A stretch of DNA of 64,000 bases from Phalacrocorax aristotelis (GCF_949628215.1 NC_134281.1:45962512-46026511); one strand, 5' to 3'; positions 33,601 through 45,650 are shown, numbered from the stretch's first letter. The notes: a model not told the origin generated them from the letters alone. Program-made: numbers and translations.

Positions 33601-36600
33601 ATATAAAAGAGCTGTTCTTATTATTTCTGAGCCAATTATTTGAATGCTTGATGCCTGTGTACCAAAGCTAGGTATCTGAACCCCTTAGCTTTTAATCAAA
33701 CATTAGCTTGAAAAATATGATCTTTGGTATGATTATGTTATGCAAGTGTATAAAACACTTGTGTATTGTGAATGTTCTGACCACGTTCATCAGAAAACTC
33801 TAGCCTAAACAGGGAAGATAGTGGATTGGGCTTGAGCCGAACAAACTGATGAATCCTCTTATGGCCACCATTTTTATTTTATTGTAAGCTGAGCACTGAG
33901 ACATTTTCATTCTATTTCTGTATGGTCTTTGAGTGCAGTCTGTATACATAGCAGAAAGCCATAAGACTAGCTTTGTGCTTGGCAGTTAGAGCTGTCTTGA
34001 TTCTTGAAAGCTTACCAATGTCCAGATGGTTGCCAATGCAAAAGGGATGATCTACTGTGTTCATGGCCACACCAAAGACTATGGCCAGCAGTTCCTCATG
34101 GTGTTGTGGCTGCTGATGGAGGTGGCATACCACGCTTCGTGAATCTTAGGCCTGACTCATTAAGACCATAGCCAGGTACATAGTGTCAATGGCTAATTTT
34201 TACTCTGTGTTTATGAAATGTCTAAAAGAGAAAACCTAGTGTAACTAGAACTTGTAAGCACAACAAAGAACAATGATTAAGACACCGTATGTTTTTTTTT
34301 GTTTGGACAATGAAATTCAGATAGATCCAGTTCTAGTTGCTTGTTCTTTCATAAGAACTGGATCACTTTGTGACTCAGCACTTCAGAAAAGCATTATCAA
34401 TTTAAAAATTCTTTAGACAGTTAAAAGGTGTAACTGTCTTTGTCACCACCCCCTTTCCAGTTTCTTTTTCCCTCAGGAAGAAAAGACCATGAGGCTTGTT
34501 CGGCAATTCCCTTTGTAAAGACTGTTTCTCTTTTCGTCTTGGACTCTGGCATCCCTGGGTAGTCTTTGTGCATAAGTAATGTTTGGGAAACTTGTATGAA
34601 TGATCAGTCTCTGATAGAAATTGCCGTATGTAGAAAGCCAGTTTGAGGTTGTGACTTGTCTTTGCAGCCTTTACCAGCAACACCCAAGACACCTCGGAAT
34701 GCGACTCCTGAAATTCCCAGGCGCAACCATGAAGCACAGAAACCAGCCAGTGTACTAGAAGAAGCCAGATTGAGGTAATGAGCCAGATTAAGGCTCAAAG
34801 GAGGAAGTAATCTTTTTGTGTCAGGTATGCAGAGCAGTAGGCTATGCTGAAATAGGGAAATGTCAGCTTTATCATATTGAACAAATTTAGTAAAAATGCA
34901 TGGTGTTTTGATACCAGAAAAGTGTTTATGAATTTACAGTACAATACTAGATATACAAATCCTAGCAGTATTTACAGTTCTACTTTTACAGTTTCAAATT
35001 ATTGTAACCAGTCCACGCTAAGTTCCTCAGAACAAGGTGTATGTCTTTATTTTGTGCAACATTAGGAAAAAAAAGATCCTCTCCTATTAGCTTTAGATTG
35101 TAAAGGTACAATACCTTTCTCCTCTTGGTGTGTGAAAAAGCTTTACAGGTATTGTTGCAGATCAGTGGGGAAAAAATGCATTCAGGATTGACTGTATCTT
35201 GCAAACTGAGTTCTAGTTTTTTGACAGTTTCCCCTGTTTTATCCTACCTCTACACCGACTTAAAATTTTTTTGTGAATTGCAACAGCTAGATCTTTATTG
35301 CTGCATATTCCTGCTGTTTGTTTATAAAGCTGACCACTCAGCCCTCTTAAAACTCAGAAAAACACTAGGCCATTTCTTTCAGGATGCTTGACATTGGGGT
35401 TCAGGCTTTAAGAATGTAAGAGAGAGTTGAGAAACTACACACAGCTGTGGAAGGTGGAGTATCTGGCTATTTGTTTTCCTCAGTAGGCCCTTCAGGTAGA
35501 ACTGTGAAAATGCAACTCTTAGACCTCCTCTATTTCAATTTTCTTTTTCTTTTTTTTTAATCAAAAGGCTGCATGTTTCTGCTATCCCAGAATCTCTGCC
35601 TTGTCGTGAGGAAGAATTCCAGGATATCTATAACTTTGTGGAAAGCAAACTTATTGATGGTACAGGAGGGTGAGTTTGCTGGTGAGACTGTAATCGAGAT
35701 CACATCTACCTATGGCATACCAGCAGTCAGAGAATCAATGCTACTTCTATTTAAAAAGTTATCATAATTTAGCTGAGTTAAAGTTTCTAGTTGAATTCTC
35801 CTGGTATTTTCCTTCCTTAAGAAGGGTTGTGCATAGAAATAATGCAGGCTCCTTTACTGTACAGATTCAAATTAGACTGAAATAACTAGTCTATTTAGAT
35901 GGGAAACCATTTTTTTTTTAAAGCAGTAAATTACATTTATAAAGTATTTTAGGTTTTTAATTGCCTGTTAATTATTAATAATCTTCATTAATTTCCAATG
36001 TGTTATGTGTCCCAGTTTGCAAATAAAGTAACTGAAATATAAGGAATTGCTTGAAGTGACAAAGAATTAGTATTCAAGGCTGGTCTTGGAGCCCAGGAAT
36101 TCTAGTTCATTAATCCTAAGAGCGTTATCATTTTGCTCAGGCCACTGAAAAGGTTTTCTCTTTTTGTAGGTGCATGTACATTTCTGGAGTGCCTGGAACA
36201 GGTAAAACTGCAACTGTTCATGAAGTAATTCGCTGTCTTCAGCAAGCTGCAGAAAATGATGACCTACCATCATTCCAGTGTGTAGAGATTAATGGCATGA
36301 AGCTGACCGACCCTCACCAAGCTTATGTGCAGATACTAGAGGTGAATAAAGCCTCTTCAGTGGCTCTCTGGTTTGAAAGAAGAAATCTTATCCTTTGCCA
36401 TCAGATTCTTGATGCATTACAGGATTCAAGTCACTTAACATATCAATACTTCCAAGTAGTCCCTCCAAGAGACAGTATGCTTTTATCTTAGAGCAGGCTA
36501 AAAAATAATTAACTTAAGGCCATGGTCAACTTCTTGATCTATTTTGCTTTCATGTACATAAGGGCAGTGGCTGGGAAATAGCCTGATTGTTACATCCACT

Positions 36601-39600
36601 CGGGTTTAAAAAAAAAAATCTAAACCAGATTCTTCTTATATTTTCCCCTTCTATAACTTTTGCTGCACATATATGTTTAAAAAGTCAGAGATGAGAACTC
36701 TGGAAGTCAGTGTAGCAGTGGAATGATTACTAAGAGTCTTAATGGTCTGTTGTTCTGTCATCATAGCAACCTAGCTAAAAGGAGACTACCTCTCATCAAT
36801 CAGATTTCCACGGCAAACTAGCCTGCAGCAGCTCCTCTGGGACTACTGTCTGTGCTTGCATTTATATGGGTGTGAATTAACCTTCTGAGAACTAGATTAA
36901 GATTACCCAATAGGCATTAGACAGTAACTACTCAAGACCTTTGTCAGTCTAGGCTAACTTTAAGCCAGTGACCTGGAAATGAACTGACAGTTTCCTGAAG
37001 CATCTAGTCCCTTTTCATATAAATTTCTGCCCCATTTATTTAAGTTTGACATCTTCTATCTGAGCAGGAAGTGGCATACATTGTTCTAATATCCCTATCC
37101 TCATAGTTGGAAGTTACAGATACATATTTGCATCCTTTCCTTCAACCAGCATAGACAGTGTCTTGCTGAGGGATTTGTCGTAGCCAGGCCACTGTTTCTT
37201 TAGCATAGTGCAATGCTTCATGACAATTACCTTATCTCATGGTAATGTTAATGTATTTTAACACTCTCTGTTCCTATCCCATTCAGCATACATCTTTAAA
37301 AGTAGTAAAAAATAGGCCTTTGGAAGTAAAACTTGTTGCCTTCCGTGGGCCCTGAACTCTTTAAGCTAGCCCAGTTAAATATCTTTCAGGGGAGCACATA
37401 GTCAAATGAACCTCTCATTCCTCTGGTTCCTTCTGCCTCAGCTGTTACCCTAGCTAGGCTGCTGCTACGTTTCTGATTGCTGTATCTCTTGCTGTGGGTC
37501 AGTCTCAAGCTCCAGTTTGCTGATGTCTCACTGCATCACTGAAGCAAATTCTGAAGTGTTCGCTACTGCAGTTACTTCGCTGTCATAGGAGAGTTTATAG
37601 AGAAGGGACAGGGACGAGAGGGCCTTGACAGGTGAAGGAAATAAGGTTAAATACCTGTGTACAGTAAGTGTGCCAATTCCACCACAACAAACTGAACTCT
37701 GTGGTATATTGGATGCCCAGTTCCAGAGCTGTAGAATCAGGATCCTCTGGGATCCAACTGCTTTATGTGACTGATTCAGACTGTCCTGACTGAATTTGAA
37801 ACATGAAACAAATACAGATTATACATTATTGTCATGCTCCAGCTTGTTGAATAATTATGAAATCTCAGATCAGTTTTTAAGCATCTGGATTCTGGAGAAC
37901 AAATATAATTTTCAAATGCAATCTTCATTTTACTTTATAGATTTACTCTGAACTATGTTGCACAATTGATTCAGCACAAGTAACATAATTTTGAAATGTC
38001 ATGCTTTAATTTTTGTATATCTTTGGACCTGCAAGGGAAGAGGTAACATACAGTCAGCTCGTCTGTTTTGCCAAGTATATTATTGCAGAAGCAGTTCTTG
38101 TTGAAAGTATCTTTTTAGCTTAGAGTTGAACAAACTATTTGGGTGTAGATCCTGCTGATGATTCATTAATATTTTAATGGGAGTCCAAGATTACTGAAAT
38201 CAGGCTATTCTTATCAACTGATTTAAGTTTTCAGTAGGTGTTTTGCATTCAGAGACACCCTTGAGGCATACTAGGTTTAGCACCTCCTGAGACTGGGTTC
38301 AAGATTTCTAAATGAATGTATATTTAAGACAAATTGCAGGAAATTCTAATGGCCTTTCTTTTTAGCTATGAATTCTTGTGTTTCCACTTTCCTTTATGGA
38401 CAGTTTCTGGTAGACCTGAGTGTCTCATGAGCTACTTTCCACTCCCCACCTCCCTGCCTTGGAAAAAAATCCAGATGCTTAGTGTTGAGTGTTGGAGAAA
38501 AGCTAAAACTGACTAGGAGTTAAACTTCCTATTTCCAGGGGTTTGGCGTGATTAACCTGCAACACTGTTTAATCCTTGTCCAGTTACTGACAGGTCAGAA
38601 GGTGACAGCAACCCATGCTGCAGCACTGTTGGCAAAACTGTTCAATACACCTGGACCAAAGAGGAAGACCACGGTGCTAATAGTGGATGAGGTGAGATGA
38701 AGAATCCTCATTCTCTTTCCTTGAAGTAGCATAAGGAATTAATTTTTGAAGGATGGAAAAAGACGTGCTTGGAGTATATCATATGTGATCTAAAAGAATA
38801 GGCTTAAGAGAGAAGACACACAAATATTTCCTTCTAGCCTTAGTAGAAAACTGAATTTAGACGGGCAAGTATCCTGTTGCTGTATTGTTCTCTTCCTTGG
38901 GTTTCATGTTGGTTTCATGTTTTGTTTTGGTCCAAGTTATGGAATGAGTTGTTCTATCAAGTCCTAAATACCATAGAATTCAACTGTATTTTGTCTGGAA
39001 GCTGCTGCTTTTCCAGTAAGAAAACTCACAGTGAAATACGTCACAGCCAGTTTTGAAACTTCTTGAATGTGCTATGTTCAGTAATAAACAAAAGCACACT
39101 TGTGTTTTGCTGTAAGTTAATTCAGGTTCTCACATGGAGGGTCTCTTAATCTTGTTAGATGTAGTATTAATAGCACAGCACTGTTTAAAAGCTCCAGCTG
39201 TTTAATCATTCGACTGTATTAATAATGTTCAAACATCTAGTAAGACTGCTTTACCAAAAGAGATTAGAGCCCTAATTCAGAAAATGCAGTTGTATTAGTA
39301 GACGGATAAAGGAAACACAACAGAAACAGCTTGTTCAGAATCACATAAAAAGTCTTCTGTGGCAGCACTAACTCTCTCAAAACCCTCATTGGGTATTGTA
39401 AATACAAGGCCATTCTTTCTCAATCTAATTCTTCTCTTTCTGTCTCTGCAGCTTGATCTTCTGTGGACCCGGAAACAGAATGTGATGTACAATTTATTTG
39501 ACTGGCCAACTCAGAAGCACTCCAAGTTAATAATCTTGGCTATTGCTAACACCATGGACTTGCCAGAGAGAATAATGATGAACAGAGTAGCTAGCAGGCT

Positions 39601-42600
39601 GGTATGTCCTAGCAGTTTTGTTGCTATGCTAGAAAATGAGAACAGATTAAATACTGTATGCAGTCAAAAGTAATTGAGGAGAAAGGTAGGATCGGTTACA
39701 TCAGAGGTTAATCAATGCTTTTATAATTCCCTTTCCTCTCCAGAGGGCAGATAATGAACACATAAATCTTAGCAAAGTAAGTTTAGGAGCCAGCTGGCTA
39801 ATCAGATGTTATGCCGCATAAGTACACTGTGTTCTTGTAAAAGTGAATTAAGAATGCAGATGTCTTTTTAAACATATTAATATCTGGATAATCAAATGCT
39901 GTGCTTCATGGTTAAGCTGCTTACTCTAGAGTTCAGAGGAATTCTCTTCTGGCTTCCCTTCCTCTTTCCCGTTTCATTCCAGGGACGTAGTTACTTATCT
40001 CTGTTTGCCGTCATCCGCTGGTAGATTTTTCTGTTGAAAAGTTTCCAGCAAAGAAAGTTGGATGCACTCTACAGCTGTGTTGAATACATTTTCCTAGGTC
40101 ATCACTTCATCACTGCTCTGAAAAGTGATTTGCAAAAACAGTGCTCTGTGCCTCCATCATTATGTGACTCAAAAATAGTTCCACAGTGTGAATTACTTTT
40201 CCCCACCCGCTAAAACTGTAGATCAGCTGAGTCCACATACTCAAAAGAGAGAATAATTTTGCATAAGAAATGCAAAACTCAGGCCTCCTGTATAATATCA
40301 AAGGCAGTGCACCATCTATAATATAGATTGTCCTCATCTGAAGCGGTTTTTATTAGCTTGAGCCAGAAAAGAATTCAAGTTTTGGTTGGTTGCTAAATGA
40401 ATTCAATAGTACACATGTATACAGATTTGCTGAAGGAGAGGTGAGTATTTTTTTCATAGCTTCTGCTGTTACTGTATTAAAAAATAAAGTGTAAGCAGTT
40501 GTAACCAAAGATTTTTGTATTAGGTGGCATGATGTGTTTATAAGTTTCATATGAGAAATTTGAATTCTAGTATCAGCAGCGTTTGCTCCTCAGGCCTTTC
40601 AGTGGGAAGGTCTGACCAGTGGTCCTCACCTAGTCAGTTTTGTGGATTTGGATGTTTATTTTACAAATGTGAAGTGGAAGAAGTGATTTATCAAAGCATA
40701 TCACTGTGAAAGAGAGATCACTCCTACCAGAGAAAATAAAGCTACTAACCAACTCCTAGAGCGGTTTAGAGTTTTCAAGCACTGCAAAGGCTTCTCACTG
40801 TATTGTATTATTTACTATAGGGCCTCACCAGAATGTCCTTTCAGCCATACACCTACAGGCAGTTACAGCAAATTATTTCATCCAGACTGAACAGCATGAA
40901 GGCATTTGAAGAGGATGCAATTCAGCTAGTTTCCAGAAAGGTAAGCACAGTAGAGATGTATGTTCTTTGTGTTGCACTAGGTAAAGAGTGTGGGGGCAGC
41001 GAGGGAGAGTTTTGTAATGGTAGTCAAACTAGGTTCTGTGGTGATGTGTTCTGTATTGGAGACAAAGTGGGGCGCAAGTAGCAGATCATACACCAGGCTC
41101 TCTGTAAGATATACAGGGTATTTTTGCGGGAAACATCGCTAAAGCAGCAGCCTTGCTTTTTCCACCTATTTTGAGAAGGCAGCAGTATATTTCAAGAGCT
41201 GGAGGCATGACAGCAAGAGTCATGATAATGCATAATGATGTCAGCTTTCTCTGGTGTTTGGCGTAATGTGAGTCATTGGATGATCTTGGGGGGGATGGGA
41301 TGGGATGGGACACGACACACCAAAACAAACTAGTATGCTAGTAGCAGTGGAAATATCCATGTTCATTTTCTTTCTCAAGATGTTTAAAGCCTTAGTATAA
41401 TAGATAGTATCTGTTCTGTTGCCAGCCTTAATACTCATCTGTACAGAAAATAAATAATGCGTTTGGGATCAGTAGCTTCTCAAAATAAGATGTATGCATT
41501 GTTTAATGACTTATGTTAGCAATAATATGTTAAAATAGTCTATTAAAATTATGTTAGAACATCTGTCAAACAGTATACACTTAGTTTTTCTGCTAAGCAT
41601 CATTCTAGGATTAAAAAAAGTACTTGTAAATATGTCAGAAGTAAATATAAGCATTTATTTTGTTATGAAGGATCCACCTTTTTGTAAGAATACTAGTGAT
41701 GATTTTGCAGACTGAATAATCTGCAGTGTTTTTCTAGTACGATTTTTCTTCAGAAAATTTAGAAAAATAACTTGCAGTTAGATTATTTTCTAAAGGGTTT
41801 CTCATTCTTGGCTCCAGCTGGATTCTAGGGCTTTCATATGTTATCAGCTGCATATCTACTGGGAAAACTAGGCCCGTACTCTGTCTAGCAAAGGTTCGTA
41901 GATTTATTAAAATTGTAAACCACAAGTGGGGTTTTCAGCAGTATTTGGTTTCAGAAATTTCAGACACCCAGAAATTTTCAGGCACTTGTAAATGTAAATT
42001 CACTATCCCAGATATTTTGTTGAGACCTACTAAATAATATGAGTGTACTCTTAAAATCAATATTCTGCTGAGTATGGAAAAGCTGAGGAGTGTTTCCCTG
42101 CCCCGCCTCCCCCCCATTTTTTTCCTTTGCATGAATATGGATTGTGGCAGGGTCTTTATTGGTAACATTTCTGAAAACTTTCAGTGTTGAACCGAACTGC
42201 TCACACTGAATTTCCTGGTTGTCCTTTTTTTTTTTAACCTCTGACTTCTGTGGTTATAGAAAAAAGTTCAGTCTTGAATTTGTGATGACCAGACCAGAAT
42301 GGGGGTGTGGAAGGGTTGTTTCTGCTGGTTTTGGTCAAAAAGATTGTTATTTAGTATCTGGGATTCTAGTAACATGGTTCACAGTAGCCTTGCTCTCCTG
42401 TTTTGTGGTTGGGTTGGGTTTGGTGTTGGGTTTTTGGTTTTTTTTTTTTTTTTTGGTCTATTGATTCTTGCTGAACTCTTTTTCTCAACTAATAGGAAAC
42501 ATTGCTACAAACCTGTCATGTTTACTTTCAGGTTGCAGCACTGTCTGGTGATGCAAGGCGTTGCCTTGATATCTGCAGAAGGGCCACTGAGATCTGTGAG

Positions 42601-45489
42601 TTTGCTAGCCAAAAGAGAACCCCTGGAATAGTCAGGATGGCCCACATAACAGAAGCCATAGATGAAATGTTTTCATCACCATATATAAATGCAATCAGGT
42701 AAAAACATTTCTTAGAGGAATTTCTTTGCTTTCATGTCTTTTTCACTGGGCTATTTTTTCAAAAACATTCAGTCTGTCCTTGCCACCCTTTGGGAGTGTA
42801 TGTGGTGCATCGTGCTTTGCTGAAGTATGATACAAGACAAACCTTGCAGCATAGCTAGGAGAGGGAAGTACAAAATAGCAGTTAAAGACAGGGGAAACAA
42901 AGTAATAGAAATCACTTGTACAAGTTTGTACAGGATGTTTCCATGTTAGTGTGTTACCTCAGATCAGGAGGGGGTTTTGAAATTTCCCAACTGTCCCTGC
43001 TTACTGTACACTGGTGTCACTGAACACAAGTTTACAAGTACATATATTTAAATTCCTTCCACTAGAACTAAATCTGGAAGGTACACTCAGGAGCCAAAAA
43101 CTCCAAACACTACTGGTTATTCAGCATACTGGACCAGACTTTGAGCTAGACTGAAGGAAAAACCACTCAGACGTGCATAGTGTAGGCACTGGGTCCTCAA
43201 GAATCAGCTCTTCCCCTCCACATATCTGCTCGTATTATGCTGCTCTCTTTGCTCTCTTAAATGCAGCCACAGGTGCCTGAGCAGAATATAAGACGTTCCC
43301 ATTTGCACTGATTTCTTTCTTAACATAAATACATTCTGTTAGGAGCTCCAAAAGATTTCCTGAGGGAATACATGTGAGGAATTCTGTTGCCCTTCAGTGC
43401 TCTGCACAAGCTGTAACTGGTGAAGTGCTTTAGCAGTTTCTGGTCAAAAGAAGAGAATCTGTTTCAGCAGAGAAGGGGGGACTAAGGGGTGCAAATATGA
43501 TATTTTGCTGGATATGTAAGTAGTGCTTTTACTGTGCTACTTGGGCCCGAAAACCTCAATGTTAATAATTCATAAATCTAAGTTGATCATAACACACCTC
43601 AGAACATGTATGATATTTGGAATGAAATGATGTGTTCAGATACATTGAAAGAAAGGTGAGGTGAAGTGAAATGCAGTGCATTGTGGTGCCAGAGTTGCAG
43701 GCTGTAATATAATGGCTAGTTGACGTGAACTACCCCTCAGGTAGTACCCTGCATTTAAATATGTGCTTACCAAGCAGTTTCCTTTCCAGACTTCTTCCTG
43801 AGGTTTCATGGGTTCTAAACTTGGCAGATTGATTTTTGTCTGTTTTGTTTTGATATTCAGGAACGCCTCATTGCATGAACAAATGTTTCTGAAAGCAATT
43901 TTAGCAGAGTTTCGCAGGGCAGGAGTTGAGGAGGCAACAGTTCAACAGGTATGGTTGTGTTTCAGAGTACTTTTTTTTTTCTTTTACAGCGTCCCCCTTT
44001 TGTAAAAATTACCAGGAAAAACTGTAAATATTTAAATACTTGGGAGTTTTATTCTTAAAATTCAATGGAAGACAATATGATACCAAGGTAAATTGGGGCA
44101 TGGCTGTCCAGGCCAGGTGTAAAGCCTGATTTTCAATGGGACTAAATACTTAAAATTGGAAACACCTGCTGTTGTATTAATGTTACCAGTGATCTGGATG
44201 ACAAAACTATTTTTTGGCCTGTACCTGAAAATATTGCATGCCTCTACCTAACGTGCTTTGTAACAGGAAAAATAACAGAGAACCTGAAAATATCAGGCAG
44301 CATAGTTCAAGGAGGAAAACTGAAAGCTGGCATCAACTTCTGTATCCCTGTCTTTCTGAATAGAGGCAGGGATATCGCTAGTTGCTTCAGTGTTTTTAGT
44401 AGACCCATAAAATACTTGGCACCAGCAGAGCTGTGAAGACTGCACAGAGTCCATGTCACGATTCACAGTATGGAAGCTAAAAGTTAGTACTTACAAAAAT
44501 GTTCAGAATTATATATTTATATATAAAATAACCTGGCAGGTTTATCTGGTTATACAGGTTTGTAAGTAAGCACTTGGATTGTATTTGCCGTTACTGCCCC
44601 CTGAACATCTGCATCAGTTGATTGCATAGATACACTGGGCGATTGGTTCTTGAACTTCAATGAATATTTTGTTAGACTGATTTGTTACGTTTTTCCCTTT
44701 GTTTTCCTCTAACACTTTTCTAATTAACTGCTTTTCGAAATCGAAAAGCAGAAGACCCCACCTGATTCTTATTACAAAGTTACTAGTCTGCATGATTGGT
44801 GACAACCGCATTCTCTTGTGCTTAAAGGTGTATCACCTTTGTAAGCTGTGGTCTTTCAAGTTTGTAGTCAGTGTGACCTATGCTTGCTTGTCACTGGGCC
44901 TGAATATCACTTCAGCGCAGATTGATATGTAATTAGTTATATGTCAACTCTTAATCTTCTGGATAAACTTTAGTCCACGTAGTCCAGGGAGGAGAGGTGT
45001 ACTAACAGATAAAATGATCTGGTTAAAAAATGGCAGACAAAGTAGGTTGCTAACTGTTTTGTTTTTTCACTATATAAAAAAGGAAATGATAGCTTGGAAT
45101 TGTTACTCCCTTGACAAAGTCCTAATAAAGTTTGTGCTAAAACAGCAGCATGTGTGCATTTCATCTGAACAGATTGGAGCTAGTTTTTCCTCCCCTCCCA
45201 TAGATGTGAAGGAAGCTTCTTCATTTTCACCTTGGCCTAATAGGTTGCAGTAGGAGGTAAACATGACCTGTGTCATTTTTCTCTGTTTTAATAGATCTAT
45301 CATCAGCACATAGCATTATGTAGAATTGAAGGCATGCAGAGTCCTACAATATCAGAGATTATGGCAGTTTGTTCAAGACTTGGCGCCTGCAGGCTCTTGC
45401 TGGTGGAGTCCAGTAACAAGTATCTTCACATGCGGGTGCGACTAAATATCAGCCAGGATGATGTCATGTATGCACTCAAGGATGAATAA
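27525..45489 (+). CDS. ORC1: ORC1 origin recognition complex subunit 1, complete
   Basis: The largest ORC subunit: an AAA+ ATPase that marks replication origins and helps load MCM2-7 in G1; nuclear (family knowledge). Sixteen coding exons: 27525-27613, 27991-28118, 29372-29541, 29960-30335, 30986-31283, 32962-33066, 33389-33590, 34668-34774, 35568-35669, 36170-36341, 38584-38691, 39452-39601, 40821-40940, 42532-42698, 43861-43948, 45295-45489. All phases agree and give 858 codons, against 861 in human. Order: BAH domain (about 1-170), a long disordered basic/Ser-rich region (about 175-480) with CDK-type SP/TP sites, AAA+ core with Walker A GVPGTGKT (532-539), Walker B VLIVDELD (614-621), sensor 1 Asn in AIANTMD, sensor 2 Arg in SGDARRCLD, then the C-terminal winged helix ending YALKDE. 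All ATPase motifs are intact. CDC6 is the nearest relative but lacks the BAH domain. Confidence 0.97.
27991..28118 (+). CDS. ORC1: ORC1 coding exon 2: BAH domain
   Basis: Encodes [18 protein letters not shown] and [12 protein letters not shown], the opening strands of the BAH domain, which reads H4K20me2 in mammals. Acceptor CTTCCTAG|, donor GATG|GTAAGA. Confidence 0.94.
29372..29541 (+). CDS. ORC1: ORC1 coding exon 3: BAH domain
   Basis: Encodes [30 protein letters not shown] and ETIIKSVM. Acceptor TTGTTACAG|, donor ATG|GTATGT, phase 0 at the end. Confidence 0.95.
29960..30335 (+). CDS. ORC1: ORC1 coding exon 4: end of BAH and start of linker
   Basis: Encodes the last BAH strands ([20 protein letters not shown]) and then Ser/Lys-rich linker with KHSASKSS, also seen in human. 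Acceptor TTTTTACAG|, donor AACA|GTACGT. Confidence 0.95.
30986..31283 (+). CDS. ORC1: ORC1 coding exon 5: linker
   Basis: Disordered region with [16 protein letters not shown] (the human counterpart has KRKVAFSE) and several SP sites. Acceptor GATTCCTAG|, donor ATATG|GTAAGT. Confidence 0.93.
31284..32961 (+). other. ORC1 intron, no further feature
   Basis: A 1.7-kb intron with no recognisable gene or intact repeat. Confidence 0.55.
32962..33066 (+). CDS. ORC1: ORC1 coding exon 6: linker
   Basis: Encodes [16 protein letters not shown] and RARISEQI; basic, with SP/TP sites. Acceptor CTTTACAG|, donor TCAG|GTAAGC. Confidence 0.92.
33389..33590 (+). CDS. ORC1: ORC1 coding exon 7: Ser/Glu-rich linker
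   Basis: Contains [16 protein letters not shown] and then CSPEKK, STPESS and HTPAK sites, two of which fit S/T-P-x-K. Acceptor TTCTCACAG|, donor ACT|GTAAGG. Confidence 0.92.
34668..34774 (+). CDS. ORC1: ORC1 coding exon 8: linker to AAA+
   Basis: Encodes [19 protein letters not shown] and [10 protein letters not shown]. The last motif is shared with human and leads directly into the ATPase. Acceptor TTTGCAG|, donor TGAG|GTAATG. Confidence 0.94.
35568..35669 (+). CDS. ORC1: ORC1 coding exon 9: start of AAA+ domain
   Basis: Encodes [20 protein letters not shown] to [10 protein letters not shown]. The ESLPCRE box is the ORC1/CDC6-family lead-in to Walker A. Acceptor TCAAAAG|, donor GAGG|GTGAGT. 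Confidence 0.95.
36010..36125 (+). repeat. Ancient MIR-type SINE relic in ORC1 intron
   Basis: The order TCCCAGTTTGCAAATAAAG, AACTGAAATATAAGGAATTG, TTGGAGCCCAGGAATTCTAG, TTCATTAATCCTAAG follows a MIR core and 3' region. It ends about 45 bases before the Walker A exon. Confidence 0.5.
36170..36341 (+). CDS. ORC1: ORC1 coding exon 10: Walker A
   Basis: Encodes [20 protein letters not shown] and on to YVQILE. Walker A is intact. Acceptor TTTTTGTAG|, donor GAG|GTGAAT. Confidence 0.96.
36342..38583 (+). other. ORC1 intron, no further feature
   Basis: A 2.2-kb intron of ordinary composition with no coding or RNA-gene signal that I can support. Confidence 0.55.
38584..38691 (+). CDS. ORC1: ORC1 coding exon 11: Walker B (first part)
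   Basis: Encodes [20 protein letters not shown] to TVLIVDE. The Walker B DE ends this exon and LD opens the next. Acceptor CTTGTCCAG|, donor GAG|GTGAGA. Confidence 0.96.
39452..39601 (+). CDS. ORC1: ORC1 coding exon 12: sensor 1
   Basis: Encodes [20 protein letters not shown] and [18 protein letters not shown]. The Asn of IANTMD is the sensor 1 residue and PERxxxNR is conserved. Acceptor CTCTGCAG|, donor CTG|GTATGT. Confidence 0.96.
40821..40940 (+). CDS. ORC1: ORC1 coding exon 13
   Basis: Encodes [19 protein letters not shown] and [12 protein letters not shown], the AAA+ lid start with the FxPY motif. Acceptor TTACTATAG|, donor AAG|GTAAGC. Confidence 0.96.
41288..41309 (+). repeat. GGGAT repeat, G-quadruplex-capable
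   Basis: Seven G followed by three ATGGG units in an ORC1 intron. It has four or more G-runs with two-base loops. Confidence 0.55.
42532..42698 (+). CDS. ORC1: ORC1 coding exon 14: sensor 2
   Basis: Encodes [20 protein letters not shown] to PYINAIR. The GDARR arginines form sensor 2. Acceptor TACTTTCAG|, donor TCAG|GTAAAA. Confidence 0.96.
43861..43948 (+). CDS. ORC1: ORC1 coding exon 15
   Basis: Encodes [20 protein letters not shown] to VQQ, the first helices of the winged-helix domain. Acceptor GATATTCAG|, donor CAG|GTATGG. Confidence 0.95.
44728..44751. repeat. Perfect 11-bp inverted repeat in last ORC1 intron
   Basis: CTGCTTTTCGA, a 2-base spacer, then TCGAAAAGCAG. The arms are exact complements, and the two CpG in the arms are unusual in this AT-rich intron. 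Confidence 0.65.
45295..45489 (+). CDS. ORC1: ORC1 last coding exon: winged helix
   Basis: Encodes [20 protein letters not shown] to [11 protein letters not shown] and TAA at 45487-45489. The C-terminus matches the human YALKDE end. Acceptor GTTTTAATAG|. Confidence 0.96.
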   Translation: MYHQHIALCRIEGMQSPTISEIMAVCSRLGACRLLLVESSNKYLHMRVRLNISQDDVMYALKDE

Positions 45490-45492
45490 GAC

Positions 45493-45498
45493 AATAAA
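45493..45498 (+). terminator. ORC1 poly(A) signal very close to the stop
   Basis: AATAAA begins four bases after the last stop base and is followed by a T-rich run. If used it gives an extremely short 3'UTR. Confidence 0.45.
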
Positions 45499-45650
45499 GA
45501 TTTTATTTTTAATGTTATAAATATTTTAAATATCATCTATTTTTAAATGTTTAAAATTGTTGATAAAGATGGAAATAGTGAAATGTATTTTTTTATAAAT
45601 GCTATTTTCTAAAATACTAAATTCTGTACATACTTTGCTTAAATGTTTGT

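Noticed and set aside
38155-38205. CTGATGA...CTGA pair resembling a C/D snoRNA
   Set aside because: The first base does not fit the C box, the spacing is too short, and there is no closing stem.
42283-42300. C-box-like GTGATGA in an ORC1 intron as a possible C/D snoRNA
   Set aside because: No D box CTGA at suitable distance and no terminal stem.
42219-42631. Open frames reading into the ORC1 sensor 2 exon
   Set aside because: They are read-through of the T/G-rich intron into the true exon at 42532; only the exon part is coding.
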